Shown here: positions 36,101-48,300 of the stretch, piece by piece
How the letters are laid out: every line of letters begins with the position of its first letter
How positions within the stretch are numbered: position 1 is the stretch's first letter
From: Eublepharis macularius
Taxonomy: Eukaryota > Chordata > Lepidosauria > Squamata > Eublepharidae
DNA length: 64,000 nucleotides
Reading direction: 5' to 3'
NCBI RefSeq assembly: GCF_028583425.1
Contig: NC_072793.1
Location: 103,897,689 to 103,961,688 of the forward strand
Made by a program: the position numbers and the translations under genes
Notes under the pieces: generated by a model
Seen by the model: only the letters and a program-made list of their open reading frames with translations
Told to the model about the DNA's origin: nothing
Database searches by the model: none

Positions 36101-39100
36101 AAGCCCGGAACACCCTCCAATTTCTGCACCTGTCAATAACTCAACTGCCATGAACAGACACTCAAAAAGACAAACATAAACAGGAACAAACGAACTCAAA
36201 CAGGTTCTATATCCCTTCTCCCTATCATATAGATAGTATAAACAGTGTCTCAGGGTGGGATTTGGACTGCCCCACTCTCGGACCACAGAGAAAGGAAGAT
36301 TCACGGTAAGTGAAAAAGAACCTTCCATTCTCCCGTGGTCCTGAGAGTGGGGCAGTCAGACCTGACTCATGGGATATACATCTAGCAGTGAATTTCTGGG
36401 TGGGAGTTAACCTATGTATTACAGAACATGTTGTAATACCCTTCTCCCAAAGGCAGCCTCCGCCGAGGCCAACTGGTCTATTCTGTAATGTCTAGTAAAC
36501 GTATGCACCGATTTCCAAGTTGCCGCTCTGCAAATCCTCTCCAAGGAAGGGAAAGACCTATAAGCTGCAGAAGTAGCCGCCCCCCTTAAAGAGTGAGCTG
36601 TGATCCGTGTGGGCAACTCCACCTTCCTATTCCTATAAGCTAAGACTATGCACTCCTTAATCCATCTACTCAATGTGGAAGACGATACCCTGTCTCCCAT
36701 AGAGCAGCTTCTAAAAGATATGAATAGACTCTCTACCTTCCGGATATGCCTGGTCCTATCTATGTAAAAACTCAGTGCTCTCCTGACATCTAACCTGTGC
36801 CACTCTTTTTCCCTCTCATGTTTTGGATTAGCACAGAAGGAAGGCAAAACTATGTCCTCTTCTCTATGGAAAAGAGAATTCACTTTGGGAATGAAAGCAG
36901 GGTCTAGCCTGAGCACCACCTTGTCATTATGGAAGGTACACAACTCACTATTTACTGATAGCGCCCTAAGCTCTGACACCCTCCTGGCCGACGTTATCCC
37001 TACCAGGAATACTGTTTTTAAAGTCAACAATTTAAGGGAACATGTAGCCATAGGCTCAAATGGTTCCTTCGTAAGAGCTGTCAGTACCAAATTAAGGTTC
37101 CACGTCGGAAATCTATGGACTTGTGGAGGATTCAGCAGCATGGTGCCTCTCAAAAATCTTTTAATATGCGAGTGTTTTGTGAGTGATATTCCTCTTTTCG
37201 AACCCAATACTGCCGACAATGCCGCCACCTGCCTCTTCAACGTGCTCGTGCTGAGCCCCTTCTCCAGTCCTTCCTGTAAGAATAGCAAAATCTTCTTGGC
37301 AGAAGCCTTCGTTGGAATCAGACTCCTCTCCATGCACCACGATTGGAACACTTGCCATGTATGATTATAGATCCTGTTCGTCGAACTTTTCCTCGATGCC
37401 AACATTGTAGCTATGACGCTCTCGTCATATCCTAGGTCCATCAATTGACTGCGCTCAACCTCCAGGCTGCCAGACTTAACATCTCCAGGTTTGGATGATA
37501 TATTCCGTCCTGGGACAGCAGATCCTTCTTGCATGGAAGCCTCCACGGTTCCGACTGCAACAGTCTCTTGAGTTCCTGGAACCATGGCCTCCTGGGCCAA
37601 AATGGTGCAATTAGAATTACCACTGCCCGCTGTTCCACAACCTTTTGCACTACCCTGTGAATAATCCTCAACGGTGGGAACGCATACAGGAGACCTTTGG
37701 GCCAGTCCACATTTAAGGCGTCTATTCCTTCTGCTCGTTGTTCCTTCTGTCTTGCAAAGAATCTCGGAAGTTGAGTGTTTCGAGCCCGTGCAAACAGATC
37801 CACTTCCGGCTTCCCGAACCTTTGACATATCTGGGCGAAGACCCGAGGGTCCAGCCTCCACTCTGCCTGGTCGGTCCACCAGGTTCCTGCTTAGCCAGTC
37901 TGCCAGATGGTTTTGTTGGCCCACCACGTGAACAGCCTTTAGGGACCTTAAGTTTGTCTCTGCCCAGGTGAAGATCTCCTCTGCCTCCGCAATCAGAGCT
38001 TTGAACCTGGTGCCTCCCTGTCTGTTCACTTAGGCCTTTGCTGTCATATTGTCTGTTTGCACGAGAACATGATGGCCTTTTAAGTAGCTCTGTAGTTCTA
38101 GTAGACCGTTGCTTATGGCCCTCAGTTCAAGAAGGTTTATGCTGAAGCGCCTTTCCGACTTGTTCCACAGACCTTGAATCATTCTGTCCTGCATGTGTGC
38201 ACCCCAACCTGTCAGACTTGCATCCGTGGTTAGTACTATCCTCTTCGGTTCTCTGAGAGGTACGCCCTCCATGAATCTGATCGGATTTGTCCACCATTCC
38301 AGGCTCACCGCCAGAGCCTCTGGAATCTCTACTACCTTTTCCCCTCTGGTCATTATTATCCTTTGGTACGGGCGAAGGAAGCTTTGCAAAGGTCGTGTGT
38401 GAAAGCGGGACCACTGAAGTGTTTCTTGGCAGGACACCATCATTCCCAGAAGCTTGGCCAACAACATCACCTCCACTCGCCGGTTCCTCTGAACTTCCAG
38501 AACCATCTCTACGATTTTCTGTCTTCTCTCCATCGACACGAAAGCCCTGTCTTTGATCGTGTCCACAATAACTCCCAAGTGTGTAATCACCTGTGTAGGC
38601 GTCAGAGTGCTTTTCTGCTTGTTGACGACAAATCCGTGCCTTTCCAGACAATCCATCGTAACCCTCACTGCTGACTGGGACGACCGCATGGATGAGGATT
38701 TTACCAGGATGTCGTCGAGGTACGCGCACAGAGCTATCCCCTGAGTTCTGAGGAATGCTATTAGAGTCACTAGAACCTTGGTAAACACTCTCGGAGAAGA
38801 TTTCAGGCCGAATGGCAGGGCCCTGTATTGATAGTGTTTCCCATCGTAACCGAAGCGAAGGTACTTCCTGTGTGACCTCCTTATAGGGATATGTAAATAG
38901 GCCTCTGACAGATCTATGGAAGTGAGAAAGTCTCCCTTTTGAATGGTCTGTATGGTTGACTTCATCGTCTCCATTTTGAACTTGCGTGATTTCACATGAC
39001 GATTTAGCCATTTCAAGCCCAGAATAGCCCTGACATCCCCATTCTTCTTCGGAATGATGAAAAACACGGAATACACTCCCTGCCTCCGTTGTCTCACCGG

Positions 39101-42100
39101 TACCGGTTCTATGGCCTGTATCTCCAACAGATGTCGGATAGCCTCTCTCACCTTGAGATGTTTCTGCATAAGAGTGTCCCGTGGCAATTGAATGAAACGG
39201 CATCGCGGAATCTTGTCGAACTCCAAAGAATAGCCTTTGGATACTATTTCTAACACCCATTTGTCCGAGATCGTTTGCTTCCATTGATCGGAGAAATGCT
39301 GTAGTCTTCTCCCGATTTGCAGGACCATCGGCCAATAGTCATGCTTGACCTCCTTTCTTTTGCCCTTTTGCCTGTGTGGGTGATTTTCTGAAGGTGAATG
39401 ACCGCCGGTCACTCCCTTGTCTTGATTGCCAACGGTTTCGAAAGGATCTATCCGGTCCCGGTCTCGAGAACCTTTTGTTATCTCGAAAGGGCCGTCGACC
39501 TTTGTATTTCACATCTTTCTTCCTGGACGGTAGAACCTTCTTCTTCTCAGTATCTTCCACCAGGTACCTATCCAAGGCCTCTCCAAAGAGCTTACTCCCC
39601 GAGAAGGGAATGGCCGCTACTCTACTACACGCTTGCGGGTCAACATCCCAATTCCTAAGCCATGTGTTACGTCGTGCGGTGACGTTAAAACCCATGGCCC
39701 TGGAAGACATTTGGAAGGCATCCAATGTAGCAACCGCTGCAAAGGCCGAGGTAAGAGCAATCTTCTTTGCTTCGTTTTTAATATCTTTGGGAACCTCGCT
39801 CCCTGCAGCAGCCAGGTCTGAAGCCCATGTGTATGCTGCTCTGGCAAAAAGTGATGCTGTAGCCGAGGCTCTCAGTGCTGCCGATGATGCTTCATAATTT
39901 CTGCGCAGAGCTTGCTCTATCTTTTTATCTGACGGGTCTTTTGGCACACCTTCTGCATCCATTGGTAGAATCGATGACGTAGCAAGAATCGAGACAGGAT
40001 CATCCACAGTAGGCAGCCTAACCTGCTTTGCCGAATCAGGAGTCAAAGAGTAAAACTTATTAAAGGCAGAATGATAAGTTTTGGGTTTCGCAGGATTGTC
40101 CCATTCAGCCTTGAGGACACTGTGAAAGGCAGCAGGAAGTGGCACCCCTGACTGTTTGGGCCCCATTTTTGGAAGTGCCCTTTCTAAGCCCTGTGATTAC
40201 AATTGTTCAGAATCTTGGGACCCGGAAGGAGCCTGGGAGATCTCAAGTGTCCTAAGGACCTTAGCCAGCAATTTGTTGCATACCTCTTGAGGAAAAAGCC
40301 TGGTCTGCATTTGACCTACATCTTCCTCCTCCTCATCAGAAAGCTCTCCCTCCTCACTCTGTGAGGATTGTTCATGTAAATCCGAACCTGAAGGTGAATC
40401 CTCTGACTCACTGGAGTCTCCCTCTATCCAACTCTCCACCTTCTTTCTCTTTGATTTAGTGGCCAAGGATGGTTTGGCATGTCTCTTCCGATTTGGAATA
40501 GATGGTCCTGCTCCTTCTGAACCGGGGTTTGCAGCCTGATTCCTAAGGTCTTTCACAGCCCCCTCCACACTTTTCTTTATTTCCGACCTAATCCATGCCA
40601 ATATATTGGCCTTAGCTTGTTGGCCAGAAAGGTCAGGTTCCGCATCTAGCGCCCCCCTCTGGGGTAAGTGGGGTGATAAAGGGGGGCTGGAAGACTCCAT
40701 ACCACTGAGGGATAAGTCCACCATCCTCCCCTCAGCCGCTTTTGGTTCTGCCGCCATTCCCGCCAAAAACCTTCCCTGCATAGAAAAAGGGAAAAATACA
40801 AAGTGCAGGAACACACTGAGCTGAGCAGCCCCCATTTGGGCTTGCTAGAAGCCCCTCCGGAGCCCCAACTGGTGGGCGTCAAGCACCCCCCCTTCAAAAC
40901 GCCTCTTACCTCAAGCTGGCGTTCCAGCGCTAAATAGGGCTTTGCCGCTCCTTTTCTCCTATTGCTGCAGCCGCGGCTTTTCTGCCGCGGCTTTTTTCAG
41001 CCGCGGCTGCGCCATTCGCAGAACTTCGCGCCAAAAAACAAAATACCCGGTCTTGTGTTCTGCGGCCGCCCGGCTGTCTCCCTGACTCAGCCTCAGCCCC
41101 TGCAGAAGCCGGGTTCCCACTCCTGGGAAAAAACATCGGCTCTGCTGCTCGCAATCCGATCGTGCCCCCACCTGGTTCTGGAGTGGTGGGTATGGGGGGG
41201 GGTGGAGGAACAAGTCCTTCCTTTTCCCCTGCGAGCGAGCGCCTGCAAGTGCCTTCTTCTCTTCTTTCTTCCCTGGATCGTTTGCTCCAGAGAGCAACGA
41301 AGTTTGCGTCCCCGCAGAAGCAGGGCCGGAAAAAACTGAAGAGCCGAGGGGAGCCCCTCCCCCTAGGATCGCAAGTTTGTCCGACCCTGCTTGGAAGGAG
41401 GAGGAGCTACCCATGAGTCAGGACTGACTGCCCCACTCTCAGGACCACGGGAGAATGGACACCTTCCATTGCAGCAAGGAACAGATCTTTTTGTTAACTA
41501 GAATGTGTGTGAGTCTAAGCCTTGATGGGTTAAAAAGCAATTTACAAAAAAAGAGCTTCAACTGAGCTATGGTCAATGTCTAAGTTCAGAATCATAGACC
41601 AAGCATGAAGATCAAGGACAAGAGGGAATATTTATATTTTAATTAAGCTATCATGAATAAAGAATACTTCACTAGCCTGACTTCATAGTTTTACAATTTT
41701 TGTCTGAAAGAGAAGTAATAATGTTAAAACATCAAAGCATTTTAACTGCAAACCAGTGAGATTTCCTTTCAAACTTCTGTTGCCCCTGCATGCTTCTGCA
41801 TGAGGCAGCTAAAGTCACCAGAGACATATTTGCTATGAGTCTCTCCAGTCTATATTTCTTTCTTTCTTTAGAAAACTTCTAGGCCACCTTGCCAGACAAC
41901 CTGCTTGAGACATTTTCTTATCAAATACAATTATACCTGAAGTCATTACCAGTACAGTGTAGTGGTTAGTGTGTCGGATTAGAAGACCCAGGTTCAGTTC
42001 CCCACTCTTCCATGGAAACCTGTGGGGTGCACTTGAATCAGTTACACACACTTGAATCAGTTACACATCCCTGTGAGGACCTACCTCACAGGGATTTTGT

Positions 42101-45100
42101 GAGATTAAAATAAGAGAAAGGTATTGTGAACTGCTTTGGGTCCCCAATGGGGAGGAAGATGGGGTATAAATGCAGTAAATTTGTAAAAAGTAGAACAAGG
42201 AAAAGTATTAATTAAAGTTGTGGAATATATTAAGATGCATCATCTTGGGTACTCAAGAGCCAAAGCATTGTTTAAACAGAGAATAAGGGATACAGTGCTT
42301 CTAGCCGATAGATTACAGAACCATTCTGCTCCAGCCATCAGGAACTGCAGCAAAAATTTTGTTCCACCAAATTACCTTTACCCCCTAGAACTTCCTAAAC
42401 ACCCTAGAGCTTTTACTCTGGCCCATTTCAATATGCTACCATCTGCCCTTCTTGAAGGGAGATATGCACTTATTCTTTACTCCGAGCATCTCTGCCCCTG
42501 TCAATCTGGCATGATAGAAACAATTGAACATGTTTGGTGTAGTGGTTAAGAGCGGTGGAACTCTAATCTGGAGAACTGGGTTTGATTCCACATTCCTCTG
42601 CTTGAAGCCAGCTGGGCGACCTTGAGTCAGTCACAGCTCTTCCAGTCACAGCTCTCAGCCCCAGCCACTTCACAGGGTGATTGTTGTGGGAATAATAATA
42701 ACATACTGCTCTGAGTGGGTATTAAGTTGTCCTGAAGGACAGTATATAAATTGAATGTTGTTGTTGTTACATTGTTCATTCTATAAGAACATTTGGAAAA
42801 ATTTACATCACCCCAATTATACCCAAATATCCAGGCAAACCCAATGATTTTTACACTTCCCTTCTTCATGTTGACCATTTTGATGAAACTACCCTTAAGG
42901 TAGCAATATTGTGTGCACTGGTGTATTCAACAAGGAAACAGCTGGTCTAGTATTTTAATAATTTTATTATCATCACTAACTTTATGATTCCTGCATAGAA
43001 AGCTTTATGTATTATTTTTATGTATTATGTATCGCCAATTTTTGGTAATGTTTAACTGATCATGTTTTGTAATAAACAACAATGATATTAAGATGCAGGA
43101 GACAACAAAATAAGACTCCTTCTAGGTTAAGAGCTTCCATAATAAGACAGAGTTCAGAAGGTTCTAATCCTATCCACTCAAGTTTTAGCATCCTCTCTGC
43201 ACATTCTGTAGCAGAATATGGCATGTGAGAGACAAGCTATATTAGTTTCCCCCATTTTAGAGTGTGTGTGTCTAGTTCCGCTGATTTCACAAACACCCTT
43301 TGGCCAACTCATGATGACAGTGTTCACTATTTTTCCCCTATAGGTTCTGGGGAACCTCGTGGTTCCCTAAATGCACATCAGTGTTCTTCAGTGAAATCAT
43401 TACCAACAGCACCAGGTTTCTATGAAGTATAGTTTGCCTACCACTACAGTCTTCTCCAACCAGAGTACATTGGATATGTACTAGGACACACTGCTACAGC
43501 AAGGCCCAAGCAGATAAGGCTGCCCTCAAGCATGAACACAATGAGTACTGTAGAACACTCCCAGACTCTTCCACTAAGGAGTTAAGCATGTGCAACTGAA
43601 CAAACTGAACAAACAGTGCAGCACTGCTAATTAAGGTATAACATTTGAATAGGTATAACATTTGTCCACCACAGAAAGTGTGGGAATTGAAACAAAGAAA
43701 AATGGAAACATCTTTATTACAATGGAAGAGGAGAGATTTTTTTCTGGCACAATGTATAAAATCTTTGATATTTAAAGGGGGAATTTATCACACCAAATTC
43801 TGTTCCATTTAAGGTCATTAAAAATATCCACATAATAACTCTTGTCAGGCAGAGAATATATTGGTTAGGTGACATTTTTATTAAGCCAAAAAGGGAGAAA
43901 ATGTGCATTGAAGCATAACAGCATAAAATTTTTAGCAATGCATATGCTTCAAGTATTAAATAAAAATCTCATGGGTTGGAGTTCTTAATATTTTCCATTG
44001 GACAATATTCATAGTGCCAGCATGGTGTGGGAGTCGCAGTGTTTTCTTTGGAGTTGGCAGATCCAAGTTCAAATAGGACATGTCCTTGGGCAAATAATTC
44101 TCTTTGACCTTTGTATCTCATAGCACTGTTATGAGAACAAATAAGAAGTCCTCATAAGGGAAAAATAAGAAAGCTTGTACCCAATCTTGGCAATGTTTAG
44201 AAGTTAAGCAAGGTTGGCCATAGTTCGCACTTTGATGGGACACAATCAAGGACAATTGGGGTTGCTGTGCAAAGGAAAGGTAATGGCAAACCACCCCTGT
44301 TAAACTTTCGCATGAAAACCGGATGATCCTGAGGTTGACATGAGGTGGTTGTGGCTTGATGGTGCACAATTATCATCATTATGCTGAGTAATGAAATCTC
44401 CAACAGACTACTGAAACTCTTGCTTTTATTTATGTAAAATATTTTCAAGGTACCTTTCCACTTGTGGCTGCTTAACAGATATCAGTTAAAGTATAAGCTC
44501 TCTCACAATACAGAAATGCAAATTTTATAGGGTGCTGAATTATTCTATACCTGATACGTTCCTTTCTTGTACAGTGAAATCATACAAAATTATATATCAT
44601 AAATAGTCTCTGCTCTGATGCTTAGTTATACCTATAGAGACTTAACCTGAATGGAACATGGCATCCGGGACTGATTCCCTATTGGGAATGTGATTCAAGG
44701 GATGGGGGGAATAAGGAAACAGTATTCACAAGTCTCTTCCCACAGTGTCTTATGGCAAACCCAATCTTGTAGCACAGGAAAAGAGCATAATTGCTTTATA
44801 AGAATGTCACAAACCTACAGATAGAAAACAGCTCTAGAAAAAGCAGCACTAATCTGAAGCAAGCAGTGGTTTATATACAGCAGTCTACTACACCTCTGCA
44901 AAGAGGACTAAAAGTCGATCAGACAGATTCTGCTATTTCATATTTGTTAAGATAGCCACACAATTCTTGTGTATCTTTGAGAGATACCATATTCTTCTGA
45001 AAAGATGGAGAAGAGGCCATTAGTTCAAAGCACCCACGAAAGGCCACTCAGAAAGATCAATGCTTTCTTGCTTCACCTTTCTCAGTGACCATATCTTCTG

Positions 45101-45258
45101 TGTAAATCTCTTTGCTCTTTTCAGAATGTCTAGTTAGGTAGAAAGTAAGTGAAAAGACAATAGATGTCGTTGTTCATCTGATCTACTTTCACAACGACTT
45201 CTTGTATTATTATCACACCTTGGAGACCCTACTTGGATGGAAAGGCACCATAGAAATA

Positions 45259-45338
<80 letters not shown>

Positions 45339-48300
45339 ATTTTTCTGTTCTACCTCCAAGGAGCTTTCGGGCAGTATACATTATCTTCCCTTTCTCCATT
45401 TTATCAACCCTGTGAGGTAGCTTAGGCTTGAGAGTAAGTGAGCTAAAGTTGATCAGCAAGCATCATGGCAGAATGAAGATTTGAACCTGGGTCTCTCAGA
45501 TCCTAGTCAGAGTGTTGGACTAGGGTCTGAGAGACCCAGGTTCAAATCCTCACTCTGCCATGATGCTTACTGTGCTAGGTCTAGTTTTGGTGGTGTGGTC
45601 AAAATTGCAACAATGAACTGCTTAAAGTACTGCATGTGGCCCACCAACATATGTGGTGCAGCCACCAATTCTAACCACCAATTTGGTGGCTCAGTAGGCT
45701 TTGCCAGACTCCATGCCTCCACTGGCTGGCACCTGCTCAGAGCTGCAGCCAAACATGGTCAGGACAGGAGTGTCAATGCAGCAGCACCTCAAGAGATGGG
45801 CAGCAAATCTTAGGCAAGCTGCCAAAAGGCACTGACACCCGAAGTTAACAACAAAGCAAGGATTCAGGTTTCAAATAATGAAACTCATGTCTCGAGGTAA
45901 ATTACGGTTGCAAACTGCAATTTATCTACAAAATTAAATAGTGACCTTCATCTCATCTGCTGGAGCCCTAAGTGTTGCCAAAGTCCCAGCATCCCAAACC
46001 TTGAACTTTATTGGGCAGGACCTGATGCCATACTGCATAATATGACTCACTTAGTGCCAATCAAAATTGATTCTGGATTATGTACCTAAACTGTACTTCC
46101 CTGGTTTAAAGAGATGTTCTAGTGTAGCCTCCAAATCTACTACAAGTTAAGATGAATGGAGCAATCCTATGGAGCCTACTCAAATGTTACATTGTACAGT
46201 TAATGAACTGCTTTTGAGGTGTTTTCTAAAATGTAATGTGAATGAACTACACCCATGTACTATTTGCTTTCTACACTGTGAATTGTTAGATCCCATATCA
46301 AATGGGGTTTATAGACTAGTAAAAGAAAAAGAATTAATCTGAGTAGGGTAAGATTGGAAGTGGGTCATTTTTATTTTTTATACAATAATACTGCATTAAC
46401 CACACACTTTTTTTTTAATTTGGGAAAGTCAATGACAGCCTATGATTAATAGGGTTCTTTCTTCCCCACGGGAACAAATTTGTTTGTCCCAACCCACTGT
46501 TTGACATGCACATGTCTATGACAACTAGAACTACTTTTTAACAGCACTATTTCTTGGATAGAGGTGAATTTGTAACACTGATCTTTTGCAAACTCCAAGC
46601 TTGATTATTGTACCTCGCTTTACATAGATGTGTCCGTGAAGGTGATTTGGAAGCTTTAGTTACTGCAGAATGCCGCTGTCTTCCTCCTCGTGAACACTGG
46701 GAGATATGAACATATCCATCCTGCATTAAATTGGCTGCCTGAATGTTTGCATGAACCATTTAAAGGGCTGGCATTAACATTTCAAGTTTAGGCATGATAT
46801 ATAGAAAGACAGTCCTTACCAACCCACACACCTGTGTGCTCTCTAAAAAGACCCTGCTTAGCAGTCGAATTTAACACAATGTAAAACAACTTCACTGAGA
46901 AATAGGACCTTCAAGCTTCACAGTAGTTGTTCTGAGGCTTTGGAAAAAGTTGTCCCAATAAATTCATGGCTTATACTTGATTACTTCTAGGTGGGGGTTA
47001 TGATGATCTTTTTCATTTTGCTTATGGGATAGTGGGCTTTTGGGTTTATCGTAGGGTGCTGTGTTTTATATTATATCTGTTGTGCTATTTGTATTGCTGA
47101 TGGTATCTTTTTAGCTTGTATTATTACATTTTTAAAAATACACACACACACACACACACTAATCACAATGTAGAATGAATATTAAGCATTTGTTAATGAG
47201 ACGTGCCATTTAATCTGGTGGCTAAGAAGTCACTCTCCAAAACCACCCAGTCAGACAACAGAAAGCTGTTTCACAGAAGTTCTTGAGACTCTCTGGCTCC
47301 TTGATAAGCTCTTCTTAAATTCCTGCAGAAAGTATTTGTTTAAACTGGCATGTGCTGCTCAACTCACCCCCCACCCCCACAAGTTGTAAGAAGCTATTAC
47401 CACTTAATTTCCACATATTGAAATTTCTTGTGTTAAAAAGAATAAGCTTCTGATTTTAATAATTGGTTAACATTGCCTTACCTTGCCATAGAAATCACTC
47501 ATCTGGTATAATGGGATGTGCTGGGTTCCACCATACATCTCAATAACCTCTTCATCTGGTACCGGTTTTAGCCCCCTACAAAACAAGTTAGGAAAAAAAT
47601 CAGTAAATGTCAATCTTATAGATTAAAGCCAGAAAATAGAAAGACTGGAGAAGCAGCCTTAACTACAGCCGAAGAGTTAAGGAATTGACCTTTATATCAA
47701 GTCCGTTTCTAATGTAACATGACATTCCATTTGAACCCCAAGTTGTTTAAAGAAAGCCAAGATTAAAATTTTCAGATTGCTTCTAAATTGGCAGTCAGCT
47801 GTGTTAGCTTCAAGGAGAACAATTCTGACTGGTTATTCTATGAAATGAAACAAGAAGTTATATAACGGGTGTGTATCTTGGCATTTTAGGAATAGACAAA
47901 CTTCTATTGATTCACTACAATAGTCATAAAGCTGAGAGTGCTCCCTTTTTTACTTTTTGTACTTCACTATTATTTCATTGGCCAAACCCTTTTTACAGTG
48001 ATACTTCTCTAAGGAGTTATTTGAATTAAATAAAAAATAGTACAAGAGCTCCATGTACTTTAGCAATCTTCCAGTGGAAACTGATTATATATTACCCAAA
48101 CTGCCATTGATAAGTATAAGGCATCTGAATTGGACACCTGCCAATCTTGGGGAGCCAGAGAAATTGCACTCACCAAGATTATGAATGAAAAAGTCTGTAC
48201 AAAGCTAAGAGTGCATTCAAAGACAAGATGAGATTATAAATGAAAAAAGAAAATAAAACTTCAACTGAACAAGGATTCTTTGTAACGCACCCTAATAAAG

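Larger units (their letters stand above)
35937..41459 (-). mobile_element. structurally complete DIRS-type retrotransposon
   Basis: This 5.5-kb element reads on the minus strand. It has split inverted terminal repeats (left 35937-36093, right 41334-41459), an internal complementary region at 36265-36373, gag-like ORFs, a reverse transcriptase/RNase H ORF and a tyrosine recombinase ORF. No integrase or target duplication is expected for DIRS. The insertion lies in the 18.3-kb NT5DC2 intron in the same orientation as the gene. Visible lesions: in-frame TAA in gag (40197-40199), in-frame TAA in RNase H (38030-38032) and a GACC tandem duplication at 37869-37876 that shifts frame. The low number of lesions suggests a recent insertion. 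Confidence 0.92.

Noticed and set aside
38127..39335. 402-codon ORF overlapping the DIRS reverse transcriptase
   Set aside because: It is the alternate frame of the RT ORF; no domain, low-complexity composition and no counterpart known in DIRS elements.
42534..42620. tRNA gene at the SINE head
   Set aside because: The cloverleaf is incomplete and continues into the SINE core; the same holds for the other SINE heads.
45259..45459. 66-codon ORF of repeated FIYLFIYL
   Set aside because: Direct translation of the AAAT microsatellite.
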